A stretch of 64,000 nt of DNA. It comes from Turnera subulata (lineage: Eukaryota > Streptophyta > Magnoliopsida > Malpighiales > Passifloraceae). A program made the position numbers and the translations under genes. Numbering within the stretch: the stretch's first letter is position 1; each line of letters begins with the position of its first letter. The DNA lies in assembly GCA_028386065.3 (NCBI GenBank), contig JAKUCV010004797.1, positions 6,441 through 70,440 on the forward strand, given 5' to 3'. Shown here in pieces: positions 11,522 through 23,362 of the stretch. Below the pieces are notes generated by a model, which was not told the DNA's origin, searched no databases, and saw nothing but the letters and a program-made list of their open reading frames with translations.

Positions 11522-13769
11522 TCCAAAAACTCAACGTACGGGGATAAACATCCCAAAACTAAATCATGGGGATAAACATCCCAAAATCAATCAAGACACT
11601 GGGATAAACATCCCGAATCAAACCACAGCAAATGCAACACTCAACAGTGCAACAATCATCAAACACAACAACCGAGTAATATAGGCACATATTAAAGGAA
11701 ATCCATCCTCACCTTAGCCGATTACCCAACTCTGAAGACAATGACCGGTCCAAAGCCGATTCCTCGGGAAACTGCCCGATATCCAAACCTATATAGCAAA
11801 ACAACATGCTCACATAAATGCACATAATCGGTATGCTATGATGCCATAAATTATAAATTAAACCCCCCCTTGGTTATACGTCCCGCTTATATTTCATAAG
11901 ATTATCTTCAGTCGTTTTTAAATCCTTTTCCGAAAATAATATATCGTGCGTATATCCGAATATTACTTCGGTATTTAATACTTTAATTAAATCTCTTTTC
12001 AAAATATTTTTATGAAGTTATTTATCATTTTTCCAAAAATTATAATCATCATGGAATACTTTTCGAGGGATATATATATATTTATACATTTATATATACA
12101 TTTTCAAAATTATTTACATAAAACAATTATACTTTTCCAAAAATATAATTACTATAACATAATTCCCTGAAAATATAACGTATGCTTATATTCCCAAAAT
12201 ATTTATAGCATATATATCCTTTTCTAAAGTAGTCATTATATAGTAATTTTGCAAATGATTTAACTCTTGTTATAGTTACCTTAGTTCCTTGTAAATAATA
12301 TAACATGATAATTAATTTATTTATTTTTACAAAATACTATGTATTTATATCCCCCAGAAAATATATAATCCACATATATGTTTTTTCCAAATTATAATTA
12401 TGTATATATATAAATATATGTTTTTTTATTATAATTAATTTTTTTTAACCGGACTGGGCCATATCAGTCCAAGCCCAGCCTACTATATGGGCTAAACCCA
12501 AGCCCCTCAAAGGAGCCCAGGCGCTAGCCCACACAGTAGGCCCAGCACCAAGCCCATGTCCAAACTCCCAAGCCCACAGTCAAACCCTAACCCAACCGGG
12601 TCAGCCCAGACGAATCCGGGTCGAACCCGCCTCAAACGGGTCAACCCGCTCGTCATCTCCATCCTCACAGCTCACCTTGCAGCGGCGGTGGGCGCGGATC
12701 TAGGCGAGGAAGAGGCGAGCGGCGACTACAGGGGCGGTTGACAAGGTGAGGCAACAGGCTCGGGTCGCGCGTCATCCGGCGACGCTGCTGCGAGGTGGAG
12801 TGGCGTCGGCAGCGTCGATCTACAGCGGAATTGGACGAAGGCGGCACGGTGTGAAGGATGAGGCGGCGCTGCTGGTCGGCGACGAGGAGGCAAACGACGA
12901 GGGCGACAACACAGGTGCGTGGAGACGACGATGTGGCGGTCGCTGCAGCGGCTCGAGGTGGCGACTTCGTCGCTCCGGTCGGTCGTCGCGAGGAAACGGG
13001 AAAGCGGCTTGTGTGGAGGAAGACCCGACCCAGCGACATCTGCAGCGAGGCGACGGCGGCAGGGACGAGCGAGAACGGCTGAGACACGCAGCGCAGGAGA
13101 GGTGACGCGACGAGGCGGCGGAAAGGCGAGGCGTGGTGGTCTCGGCGGCGGCAGGAGGAAGAAGAAGTGCAGGTGAGGTGGTGGCTGCCGGCGGTGGCTT
13201 GGGTGGTCTCGGGTTGTGTGGTGTTTGTTTTTCTTTTTCTTTTTTTTTTATTTTCTTTCCTTTCTGGTTTGTGAGTGAGGGATGAGTGCAGGATTTTTGT
13301 TTGCAGGAAGATGAGAAAGGTGGCTATGGGTTAGTAGTGGTGTGTTGGTGGAGGTTCACGGGTGCAAAAGAAGAGAAAAAAAAAGAAGATCAAAATGGGT
13401 GGCAGCACGGGTTCACAAGGAAAAAGAGAGGCAAGCACGGGCGTACAGGAAATGGCAGCGCCAACCTCAATCATGCAGGTTGGTTGCATTTGAAGCGGGT
13501 CCGATCTGAACCCGAAAATAACTGATACTCCTCCTTGGGTATTTTTCGGTGTGATTTTTCTGAGGATTTCAGGACCCGAAAAATACCAACTTAGGTCCAA
13601 AAAATCCATGGAAAAATTACGAGCACGGAAAAAGCCTCGGTTTCGAAAAACGACTCCCGATTGATCTTGAATTAATTACCCAAGATTAATTCTTTCGGTA
13701 AATCGCGGTAAAAGGACTTTTACAGTCCCGGTAAAAATATCAAATTTTTACCCGGGCTGTTACACCTAT

Positions 13770-14497
13770 ACTAGATCTCTCTAACATAGAACAACCCGAA
13801 AGAATAGTGAAGCCTTTAATGAGGAAATCTATGCATTAATTTCAAAGATATGAGATTTGCAAATAATAAGATGGAATTGAAAAGGATACATTGAGATATT
13901 TTCATATAAAGTTGTTCCTGTAGTCTTAAATTTTAATCAGCATCTAAAAAATCGACGGCTAAAGATTTCATTCTCTCCCTTTGTCGTGATTTGGTTTTTT
14001 GAAAAAACACAATTTTCAATATTTTTTTAAAAATTAATGATTGCTATTTTTAATATTAACCATGTTAAATTAACTACAAAAGGATATTCAAATCCTACCA
14101 AAGTAGAATAATAATTGTTTCTCCAAAAAAAAGTAGAGTAATAATTAATGCACTAATTCATCATATTGACAAAAATAGCCACACAATACTATGCATGATT
14201 TAGCCTTTGAGAATTTAATAAAGTTTAACAAACCTATATTTATTTCCTGTGTGAGATATAAAAATGATCTCATAGATGTGGCCCTCACTATATGTATGGT
14301 ACCCATATATAAGCCTATTGCCCACTTCTATTGACAATGCAACCTCCGTACATATATGACATTGACAGATGGTCCGCCCAATCTTATTATTTCAATGGTC
14401 CTCATTATCAAACCAAACCGAGGAAGGACCACAAAATTCATGAATAATAGGAACCCAAATATCTGCGAGAAAGAATATACTTGTTATCTTTAAAAAT
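13770..14497. other. Intergenic, nothing recognised
   Basis: AT-rich spacer between two transposons. No gene, RNA or clear repeat seen. Confidence 0.6.
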
Positions 14498-14498
14498 T

Positions 14499-14720
14499 TT
14501 CCTTCCATTCCAAAAGTTTTAATTTTAAGAATTTATTACTATATTAAAACTAAATTACCCACATTTTGGAAAGACAAAAAAGACAAGACTCATTAGGATA
14601 AATGGCACAAAAGAAAAAAAATCGTTTAATATACTTAAAATACAACGACACTTTATTTGGAATATTATTTGGAAAAGATTTAATTTCCTTAACTATTAAA
14701 ACTTTTAAAATGGAGGGAGT
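14499..14720. mobile_element. Stowaway-like MITE, degraded
   Basis: The right end, reverse-complemented, starts CTCCCTCCATTTTAAAAG; the left end reads TTCCTTCCATTCCAAAAG. Both go on to a shared GTTTTAAT and a TTAAG word, giving imperfect inverted ends of about 30 bases. The CTCCCTCC terminus followed by a TA dinucleotide is characteristic of Stowaway (Tc1/mariner) MITEs. The left TA is not clear. No coding capacity. Confidence 0.6.
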
Positions 14721-14798
14721 ATTGAGTTAGATGAAGGAATAGATATTTGTAATAAAGAAGAAAGGAAAAAAAGAAAAAACTCAACGACAAAGCTTAAA

Positions 14799-14980
14799 CA
14801 ATAATGCTAGAGTTACTAAGATTTTTTTACTAAGAGAGTCTTACAAACATATGTGGCAAGCCTACATTGGATGATTTTATTAGCTTCCCACATCATCTTT
14901 GTTTTCATTTATTATTTCTAAAATTAGAATTTTTCCAATTACAAAAGTCTTTATCCATTAATTTTTCATGATCTCTTTCC
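14799..14980 (+). repeat. Left terminal inverted repeat of the Mutator-like element
   Basis: 182 bases, the near-exact reverse complement of 19323-19504. Confidence 0.92.
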
Positions 14981-15129
14981 TTTCTAAATTTTTTTTCCTC
15001 CTTCCTTTCTTAAATTTTTCTTAAATTTCTCTTTCCTGTTGATCATAACATTAACAATATTGTCTAAATAAATGGAGTACAACACAAACAAGTCTTGGAT
15101 GTTTTCTACTGGATAACACCAACAAATCC

Positions 15130-18100
15130 TGTAACGACCCGGGTAAAATTTTTGAGATTTTACCGAGTCATTTTAACTCTTACAACGGTAAATAGATTCT
15201 ATCGTTGTAACCGAGAATTCTACCGCACCGAGTTTTCCGAATTTTACCGGGAGTAACCGAGCTCCGTTTGGATCGCCAAGGACATACGACGTTTTGGAGT
15301 ATCTGCGTAACCGAGCCTCGGAATTAACTTCCGAGAATTTTACACGGCTAACAGAGCCTCGGTTTTCAATTCCGAGACTTGGACGACGCTCAGGAGAATT
15401 AATTGGATTTTCCGAGCCTAAGTTGTAATTTCGGAACCGGGACGAATTTCGGAAAGACGATTATGCCCCTAGGATATTTTGGAACACAAGAGAAGCATGA
15501 AGGGCATGTAGGTCTTTTGCAGGATTAGATTTTTCCAGAAAATAATTGATAGATATTTTATTTTTTTTATTCTTTTCTTTTCTTTCTCCTTTTTCCTCCA
15601 CTACCTCTTGTCTCTTGATTTTTCTTCCAACCGGCTCAACTCATTTTCCTTTCATCTTTTCTTTCCTTCTTTGTCGCCTTTCTTTTTTTTGTTCCTTTTA
15701 TCTCTTTTCTTTCTCCCCGACACAACACCCACAATCACACCTGCAGCCTTCCCTCCCACACCCACAATCACACCTGCAGCCTTCCCTCCCACACCCATTC
15801 TTCTTCCTTCTCTTCCTACTTTTTTCTTTCCCTCTGCCCGGCTCGCACACACCACCGCCGACCGCACCCATTCACCGGTTTTTCTCTCTCCCTCACCATC
15901 ACCATCGTTCATTCCTCTTCTCTTCCTCCTCCTCAAATCCACCGCGCCGGCGCCCCTGCAACAAGCCGCCGCCTGCACCCTCCTCCTCTCCACAGTTCTT
16001 TCTTCCTCTGCCCGTGACCCCCTCGCTCGTTGCCACTACAAGTCACCATCGCCGCCGCCCGACGATCCGCCTTCCTCTCCTGTTCGTCGCCTCATCTCAG
16101 CCACACGTCGCCGCTCCTACCTCTTCCCCAATCTCTCCTTCTCCCTCTCTGATCTGTCACCGCTGCAGCCGCTCGCGACGCCACCTTGGATCGTCACCTC
16201 CAGCAGACGCGACCTTCACCGTCCCATGGCAGTGTAGGTAAGACGCGTTACCGATCCATTTTCCTCTTCCCTTCTTTCTTTTGCTTAACCCGATCTTTAC
16301 TAGACTGCTAATCGGGTCTTGGATGTTTGTGTGTTTCCTTGGTTACGGGTTGGTGGTTGGATGGCATTGGTGCTGCCGCTTTGGGAGGTGGATTGGGTGA
16401 CGTTGAACTGTAACAGAAACGTTGGTTATGTTGAGGGCTGCGTGAATTGTGCTTGGCCGGAATCCGGCGAGGTTCCGGCAGCCTCGGGATTTTTCCGGCG
16501 AAGCCTCAGGATTTTTCCGGCGAACCCGAACATGGACTTTGGGTAATTATCGGACCTTATGGACTATTTATGACCTATTAACGAACTCGAGCTATATTAA
16601 CGGACTCGAACAATTAAAACGGCGATTAATTAAGCAATTAATTAAGTTAATTTATAATAACCAATAAATTTATTTTATGCTTTGTTTAATTTTTAGAATC
16701 ATGTTAATATTAGTATTATTCTCCGTTGGGCTAATTGTTCTACCGAGTTAATTCTTAACTTTCTTATTTATATCTAAAATTGAATTTACACTATAAAGGA
16801 TTACGTATAAATAAATATAATGTTGTAATTATAAACTAAAATGATGATAAATGTAAATTCAGTTTATTTACGGTTGTTGTCTTTATAAATATATGTAAAT
16901 GTATATACATACATACGGTCGTATGAGATTTACTATGCATACATACATTTTATAATAATTACCTCTTTTAGCATATATATATATATATACATGTAATTAA
17001 GTAATTAGCAACTTAATTTACGGATTAAAAATGACATTATCCTATTTGGACTTAACTACATATTTATAAGTCTTTTACATGAACCATACAAAATCTATTT
17101 TATGGCTATGCCAGGATTGTTAATTTACCGGAAGTAGTTTACTAATGTAACCATGGTATTATTATTTTTATACTATTGGTTATATGCATACATGTATTTA
17201 TTGTACTATATCTACTTTAAATAACTAAAATAGTACCGACTATAAAAAAAATATGGATATACATAACTTACCTAATGAGTATGTATTTGGCACGAGCGTC
17301 TAATGGGCCGGAATATCGGCTTGGATGCTCGGGTTCGGTTTTAAGCTCGGTTCGATTTAAATTCGAAATTAAGTATAATTGGTATATCGAATAAAGAGGC
17401 TAATTTCATAATAAAGAAAATTAAGGAAACAATAAAATTAGATTTGGAATAAGACAGGCCGTATAATAATTTCTAAAACCGGCATCATGCATGATCATTA
17501 CTATCTGTGCAACATATGTGATTATTTTTGTTATAAATATAGGAACATCGAGGCTTAATCGGATGTCGATTTTCTGGAGTACCAGGTGAGGATATAAACT
17601 TATAAACTTCGGTATGCTGCCCGTGGTACCCCGAATGTTTGATTGATCGTTTTTCCTTTATGTTATCTTGTTGTGCCTGTCATGTTAATGCTGGCTGCTA
17701 TTGTGATTATTGCTATGTGTTTGGTGACTACTGTGGTTGATTAATGAACTTTGTGATGTTGATGTGAATATTGTGATGTTCATACGAGATACGAGACATT
17801 TGAGTTAATAGTGACAGTGACCCGATAATGTAACATTGTGATTGGTTTCCCAGAGGAGCTGTGAGGTTGTGAGCCTGCTCGGGAACGTGAATATGATGAG
17901 TTACTGTTGGACGGTGAAATAAGAAATAATGATAAACAGTGGTAATAACATCTAGACATCTAGGTTGTCACGTGACAGGTATTGGTACGGCCAGATGGTA
18001 GTCGCCCTGTGATTTGTGATATGATAGGGAGGACTGCGTGGACTCCCGGCTGAGGACTGCGGGACTCAGTTGATTTGTTACAGGAAGGACTGCGGGACTT

Positions 18101-18746
18101 CCGCCGAGGACTGCGGGACTCGGTTATTTGTGGTATGATTTGTGATATTTATTGATTAACGGGGAGTACCTTGGGGTTAGCTAGCCTGGCTACCAGGCAC
18201 GGCCGATACTTATTACGTGACAGGGCCCTAATAATAAAATTGGTAGTCTATCGTCAAGTGTCGGTGAGGTTATGAGATTAGCTTTACCATGAGAGAAGTC
18301 TGACGTATAGTTAGTTCAGGTAAGTTGATACCGATATTATGTTTGTGCTTGCTGTACTTCTATTGTGTTCTGTGTTGGCTTGGGTGTATTTGCGGTTGTA
18401 TGTATACTAGGGGTTTATTTGTTTATCGGTGAGACAGTGGTTGGTCTCACCCCTCACACAGTTCCTGCAGGTTAGGTTCGCATACCGGCGGCTGTGGCGT
18501 CACCTCGGACAAGACTCGGATCCAATAGTAGGCATTGTGTCTTGCATATAAAGTGTTACTGAATATCTAGAGAATGCTTCCGCTGTGCAAACGTTGATGT
18601 CCCCACAAGGTGACGTAATTGTGATTTTGATTGTCTATCTATCTTTTTATTGATATGTGTTCTTGCTTTTGGGATATGCTGGCCACGTGGTGGTACTGTT
18701 TGCTGTAATTACTGTTAGTCGGGTGAATTTAGGTCAGGGTGTTTCA
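15130..18746 (+). mobile_element. Large gypsy-type solo LTR (3617 bp)
   Basis: Starts TGTAACGACCCGGGTAAAA and ends GGTCAGGGTGTTTCA, with the perfect 5-bp target-site duplication AATCC at 15125-15129 and 18747-18751. It shares with the LTR at 36209-39940 a block around GACTTGGACGACG followed by TTTTCCGAGCC, a pyrimidine-rich stretch, a TTCCGGCGA-rich block and the 3' part. There is no internal region. It lies inside the Mutator-like element at 14799-19504, so it is the younger insertion. The overlapping open frames at 15546-16241 are Ser/Pro/Leu low complexity in two frames at once, which argues against a real protein. Confidence 0.92.
18027..18123 (+). repeat. Array of four hairpins with compensating stems
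   Basis: Four inverted repeats at 18027-18047, 18050-18069, 18083-18102 and 18104-18123 have stems GGGAG/CTCCC, CTGAG/CTCAG, GGAAG/CTTCC and CCGAG/CTCGG. The loop is GACTGCGGGA in the last three and one base longer in the first. The inner AG/CT pair of each stem is constant. The outer three bases differ in every unit and are complementary in every unit. A conserved GACAGGGCCCTAATAATAAA block follows at about 18220. Confidence 0.85.
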
Positions 18747-18896
18747 AATCCCCTCCCCTTCATGAAATTCCTTGCAAGCAGAATATCCAGTAGCAAATTA
18801 ACTTAACGTACATCATCAATAGGTTTTTCACAAACTAGGCTAATTTGTGTAGAGGCACTAAACATAAAATCATACAGAACGAAAATAAAAACAGAA

Positions 18897-19145
18897 TCAA
18901 TCCTGGAAAGAGAAAATATAAGTATTAGTAATCACAAAACCAGGAAGTACTTCATTACTATTGGTGACCAAAAATACATCACTGATGAAGAAAGCTGCAC
19001 TAAGCAAACATACTATTGAAAAGAAACAGTAAATACATGATTTCTTCTTTTCCAAGTCCACCTTCCACAATTTCAGAGATAAAAAAATACCAGAGATAAT
19101 GAGTAGTAAGTATGTGAAACCCGTTTCAGGTTTTTTTATCAACAT
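18897..19145 (-). other. Open frame in the Mutator-like element, possible captured gene fragment
   Basis: An 82-codon frame opens with an ATG and encodes two hydrophobic stretches, about residues 11-24 and 39-56, around a short Lys-rich linker (LEKKK). That pattern fits a piece of a two-pass membrane protein better than random AT-rich DNA. It lies wholly in the interior of a transposase-less Mutator-like element, as expected of a Pack-MULE cargo. I cannot name the parent gene. It may equally be a chance open frame, since AT-rich DNA readily encodes hydrophobic residues. Confidence 0.3.
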
Positions 19146-19322
19146 AATGAATCCTCATCAGGTATAGTTTCTGTACTCTTTAGACCTCCCCAATTTTCAT
19201 TATCATTATGGTTATTCCTGTCTACCTCACCTTAGCTAACGCCATTAGATTTGCACAGAACAATTGTGATTGGCAATGGGCTTTCTGGAAATTCGACAAA
19301 GGAGAGAGGAAAAAAAAAAAAA

Positions 19323-19504
19323 GGAAAGAGATCATGAAAAATTAATAGGCAAAGATTTTTGTGATTGGAAAGATTCTAATTTTAGAAATAATAAATAAAA
19401 ACAAAGATGATGTGGAAAGCTAATAAAATCATCCAATGTAGGATTGCCACATATGTTTGTAAGACTCTCTTAGTAAAAAAATCTTAGTAACTCTAGCATT
19501 ATTG
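19323..19504 (-). repeat. Right terminal inverted repeat of the Mutator-like element
   Basis: 182 bases, near-exact reverse complement of 14799-14980. Confidence 0.92.
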
Positions 19505-19513
19505 AAGCTTAAA

Positions 19514-20327
19514 ATTCGAATGACATAAGGAAAATTTTGTGCAATTATTTTTACAATTTTTCCTTATTAAAACTTTTTTCATGAAGACCAAAATCATATG
19601 TTTCCTATGGCTGCCCACGCCTATAGGCTTGGAGTAATAGTTTCTTAATTATAGTTAGTCTACCAACAAGAGAGTGCTGGCCAAGTGGTTTTCAATCTAT
19701 GTGAGTTAATTAAATGGAGGGATCAAATTTTATCAGCTAAACCAATCTATAATTATTTGGACAATGACTTAGTTCTAAACTCACAATTGCATTTATACTT
19801 GATTATAATGGTCTGAAATTTCTGAGGCATGGTTCTCTCAATTACATTTCACAATTTAGGCTTTACTCTCTCTTTTTGGGAGCAAGACAAACATGGTACT
19901 ACTCCAATAAAAGAAAAAGAAAAAGAAAGACAAACATGGAATTACCATCAAACACTGATTGTTGCTATTGAATACATCAACAATCCCTGACTTCTTGGTT
20001 AAGGATAACATGAAAATTCCAGTTAAAAAAAAAAACATACTTACTTTGATAGACATCTTAATCAAGGCCTAATTGGCTAAACAGATTCTAGCAAGCTCAC
20101 CCTCCAACTTAAAGGGAAGCATTAAAAAAAAAAAAACACAAAATTTGTGTATACAATTCATGAGTCATGATTGAAAAATTACTGACAGGTTTGCCATGGT
20201 CTTGGACGTCCAGGAGAGCCTTCCCTCAATCTAATTTTTAAAAAGTCATGATTGAAAATTGTGAAACTTCTGGTTATAATAAAAAGGTCTGTGAATAGAA
20301 ATTAATTCCTGGGGAGTGTGTATCAGT
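19514..20327. other. 3' flank of the GH3 gene, intergenic
   Basis: AT-rich DNA downstream of the GH3 stop codon at 20328. It presumably holds the 3' untranslated region and poly(A) site. No further gene seen. Confidence 0.6.
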
Positions 20328-23292
20328 TTATGCATATGCAGTGCTGTGAAACCTTTTAATGATGCAGCCATTCAGAATCCTAAGCAAGACTTGGTCACTA
20401 GTACACCTAGGTGTCTTGAACTGGCTTAATGCTGCCCCATTCCCTATGAAATGATCCAAGATCTTCTTAAAAGTCCCTGTTTGTACAATGCAAAGCTCTA
20501 GAGGTCCGATTGAATTAGTCCTTCTTGACACCACATAGCCATGGTCAACAAAGGATGCATCCATCACCCTGCAACACTCTCCAAGAATACCCTCCTCCAC
20601 TTCTCCTTTAAGTTCCCAGTAAATAATGTAGTGGCCAGGTTGGTTGGCCACCTCTGCATGGCTAGTGAAATCCACAAGCTCTGCTCCAGTCTTGCTCAGT
20701 AGCTGAGACCCCCTCTCCACCACCTTTTGCAGGTCCTTTTCTGTGTTTTTGTCAATGTTTACTGTTAGTATCAACTTTCTCCTGCATATGAAGTTCAACT
20801 TTGGGGTCCCTTTGTGAAAACCACTCACTTCCACCACATCCCCTAGTCTATACCTATAAAGGCCTGTACATGGAAGGAAACAACTTAAGTCACATCAATT
20901 AAAAAAAAACAAGAGGGATGAGAATTCGATTCGAATTTCACCTTCAATTACTACTATAAAAAAAAAGAAAAAAAAATCAAAGAAATGGGTAATTTAATTT
21001 CTTGACCAAACAATGGCTTGCGAATTTTATGTCCAATGTAGCCTTACTGCAATTAGAAAGCACCAGTGGGTTTGGTATAGGTTTGACAGTGGTGTATCTG
21101 TTCAGGTCTACTACCATCACCATCAACTTTGTCTATGCTGATTGGTGGCTAATTATCCAAAATTGTACTTGTTGGAAAAGATAAAAAGGATAAGATTTGT
21201 GCAAGATTTGTTGATTGATGAAGAGGGAAGAGCCTAACAAATAGTGATAAAAATCATGATTGGCTTTTAGTAGAATTGGAACTGTGATGTCACACCAATA
21301 TGGCAAAATGCCCCATGCAATGACTTGACATATCTCTACGTTTATTAGAAGCATTCTTAGGCCTTATTAGAGTATGCAAGAAAGTTAAGTCTCACATGCA
21401 AAGGGGGGGTCACCCTCCACATGAAAACAATACTATTTGGACACCTCAAGTTAAATAATTGCAGCAGATGAGAAAGGTTAAAAACTTACTTACCAGTAAA
21501 AGTAGTGAGGACAATCTCATATTCTTGTCCAAGTTTAACCTTGGAGAGAGGTACTGGTTCATCTTCTAGGAAGTCATCAGACACTGAGCTGCAATCTTGG
21601 TTCTGTCTATAAAGTGGAATGAACTCAAAATAAGAAAAAGTTGGGACTACAGTAAAAGTAACATCCTCTGGTGGCAAAGAAGGATCCACATTAACACCTA
21701 TCCAGCTCTCAGTAGATCCATAGTCAGCACTCACTAGTGGCAAACCAAGGGCATAGTGCCTTAGCTTCTTTAGGTAAGGCTGCATGGACCCTGTCATTAT
21801 AGAGTACACATATTTGGCATTTGGCCACAACTTTGGCACCAGACCATGCCAGTCCACACCCTCCAGCTCCTTGCACCTCTCTTCAATTCTTGAAGCCAAT
21901 GATGGGTTTGGCGTGGTGATGATATCCATCACAGCTTCTCTCATCTTTGGCAATGTGATCCTTGAGCTCAGTGTGCCTTCCTTGATGTCAATGCATATCT
22001 CTTTCCAGAGATCTTCAAATGCAGTGAAGGCTTGTACTATGCTGTAGGCAAAGGTGGAGGTTATGAACTCAACTTCATCAGAGAAGAACAGGCCAAGAAG
22101 GAGGTGGCAGTATGTGGACTGCTTGTAGTCTCCACTAGAAATGACTTCTTGTGGGCTACAGGTGAAGCACTTTGTTTTCTCTTGCTTGATCTTGAACTCT
22201 TCACTTGCATAGTAATGGGTTGTTGCTGTTCCTACAGTGATCCCTCCTTTTGTCTTGAACTGCTTGCTACTGTATATAAGCTCAAGGATTCTTCCACCTT
22301 GCCTAATTGGATAGAACCTAATATATCCATTTATAAGTTGAAAAGTATTCAGTCAGAGAAAAAGAGAGAAGAGTAATATACATATAACCAAATATGCACT
22401 TTTTATTGGGTCTCTCCATAAAAACAAGACTATCTATCTAATAAATTATTATTAGTAACACACCACAATTTGTTCCAAGATTGTATGAAGAGCATAATAT
22501 AATATACAGTACATGGTCATGATTGAAATCAACAGAATAAGACCTTTTTCAGAGTTGATTTTTATGTGAAAAAGATAGATAAGGTAAAAAAAAGAAACAA
22601 ACCTTGATCTGTAAGCTGCTGCCAAGCTAAAAATCTGTAGAGTAGTACGGGCGCTATGCTTGGTAAAAGGAACAAATTTCTGTCTTCCCTCAGTGGTTCC
22701 AGAGCTACAAATGCAGTAAGAAAAAGATCAGAAAGCTGCATCTTTCATAGTAAAGTGCACACAAGATGTCAAAATATTCTCACTTCCATGGTAGACAATC
22801 TTGACCAATATAGAATCCTCTCAGATCAACATGAAAAGGGTAATTGGCTCTTATCAAGTACTAGAACAAATTTTTAGAGGAGGAAATGAAATAAAAGGAG
22901 CATATGATCACAGTAAGTGATCAGTGGAATATTAAAACAACAAATGAAGCTGGCTGGCTAGCCTACCTTAAGGAGAGGAGAGTTATAGCTTCTTGAGTGA
23001 GTAGAGGAGCAGTGTCTCCATCTGCAATTCTCTTAATATAAGGCTCCAAATCTGCATGGGAAGCAAGAGGCACCAGAGAAGTGTAAAGTGATTCCAGTGC
23101 AGTTGCATCCATTTCTTGAATATTAACCTCCCCTAGCCATTTCTTGAGGTACTCTACACCAGAATTGAGCTCGAGAATCCGGCGAAGCGTCTCGGTCTGG
23201 ACCTTCCCTGCATTCTCTGCTATGTCCTCAAACCAACTGATACTGTGACCATACTCATAGCTGCTCCTGCAATTGCTCATATTTGGCTCCAT
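20328..23292 (-). CDS. GH3.10: GH3 acyl-acid amido synthetase, group I (GH3.10/JAR1-like)
   Basis: Four exons join in frame: 23292-22967, 22704-22603, 22317-21494 and 20863-20328, all with GT-AG introns, giving 595 residues, the usual GH3 length. GH3 enzymes adenylate a plant hormone acid (jasmonate, auxin or a benzoate) and transfer it to an amino acid in the cytosol. The three ATP/AMP-binding motifs are visible: SSGTTEGRQKF spanning the exon 1-2 junction (about residues 108-118), YGSTESWIG (342-350) and LYRYRLGD across the exon 3-4 junction (about 419-426). A DLEPYIKRIADGD stretch in exon 1 is typical of the family. Start is the first ATG of exon 1; a TATATATATA box lies 59-68 bases upstream on this strand. 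A single TGTCTC auxin-response core lies about 940 bases upstream (24232-24237). Group I membership and the GH3.10 symbol rest on overall resemblance; the amino acid and hormone used are not determined here. Confidence 0.93.
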
Positions 23293-23348
23293 TTTAAGAT
23301 GTTGTGGTGCAGCAGCTGAAAAGAGTATAATTGTATGAGTTATACCAA

Positions 23349-23362
23349 GGTATATATATAGT
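23349..23362 (-). promoter_or_regulatory. Candidate TATA box of the GH3 gene
   Basis: An alternating TA run about 60 bases upstream of the GH3 start codon. A second TA run at 23592-23604 is an alternative. No transcript start can be read from sequence. Confidence 0.4.

Larger units (their letters stand above)
7106..13764 (-). mobile_element. Large gypsy-type solo LTR, split by a nested LTR
   Basis: The plus-strand left end is TGAAGCGCCCCGACCC, the complement of the 3' end seen at 39940; the right end is CCCGGGCTGTTACA. The perfect 5-bp target-site duplication CCTAT lies at 7101-7105 and 13765-13769. Removing the nested LTR at 8257-11521 and its duplicated target leaves about 3.4 kb, matching the 3.6-3.7 kb of the solo copies at 15130 and 36209. 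No gag-pol, primer-binding site or second LTR is present. It carries a 234-bp internal tandem duplication and a hairpin array, both listed separately. The open frames between 12556 and 13200 lie in the purine-rich strand of the pyrimidine-rich LTR region and are not judged to be genes. Confidence 0.9.
14799..19504. mobile_element. Mutator-like element with long inverted ends, split by a solo LTR
   Basis: The ends start CAATAATGCTAGAGTTAC on both strands. The left inverted repeat (14799-14980) and right one (19323-19504) are 182 bases each with only about ten differences. A perfect 9-bp target-site duplication AAGCTTAAA flanks the element (14790-14798 and 19505-19513). Long inverted ends plus a 9-bp duplication define a Mutator-like element. 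Removing the inserted LTR (15130-18746) and its 5-bp duplication leaves 1084 bp, with no transposase, so it is non-autonomous. The right-hand interior holds a minus-strand open frame with two hydrophobic stretches (18897-19145) that may be captured host sequence. Confidence 0.92.

Noticed and set aside
12556..13176. Arg/Gly-rich open frames on both strands
   Set aside because: Same LTR pyrimidine/purine tract; no domain, no consistent frame between LTR copies.
20328..22376. Plus-strand open frames inside the GH3 gene
   Set aside because: Antisense shadows of the GH3 exons, which explain the conservation.
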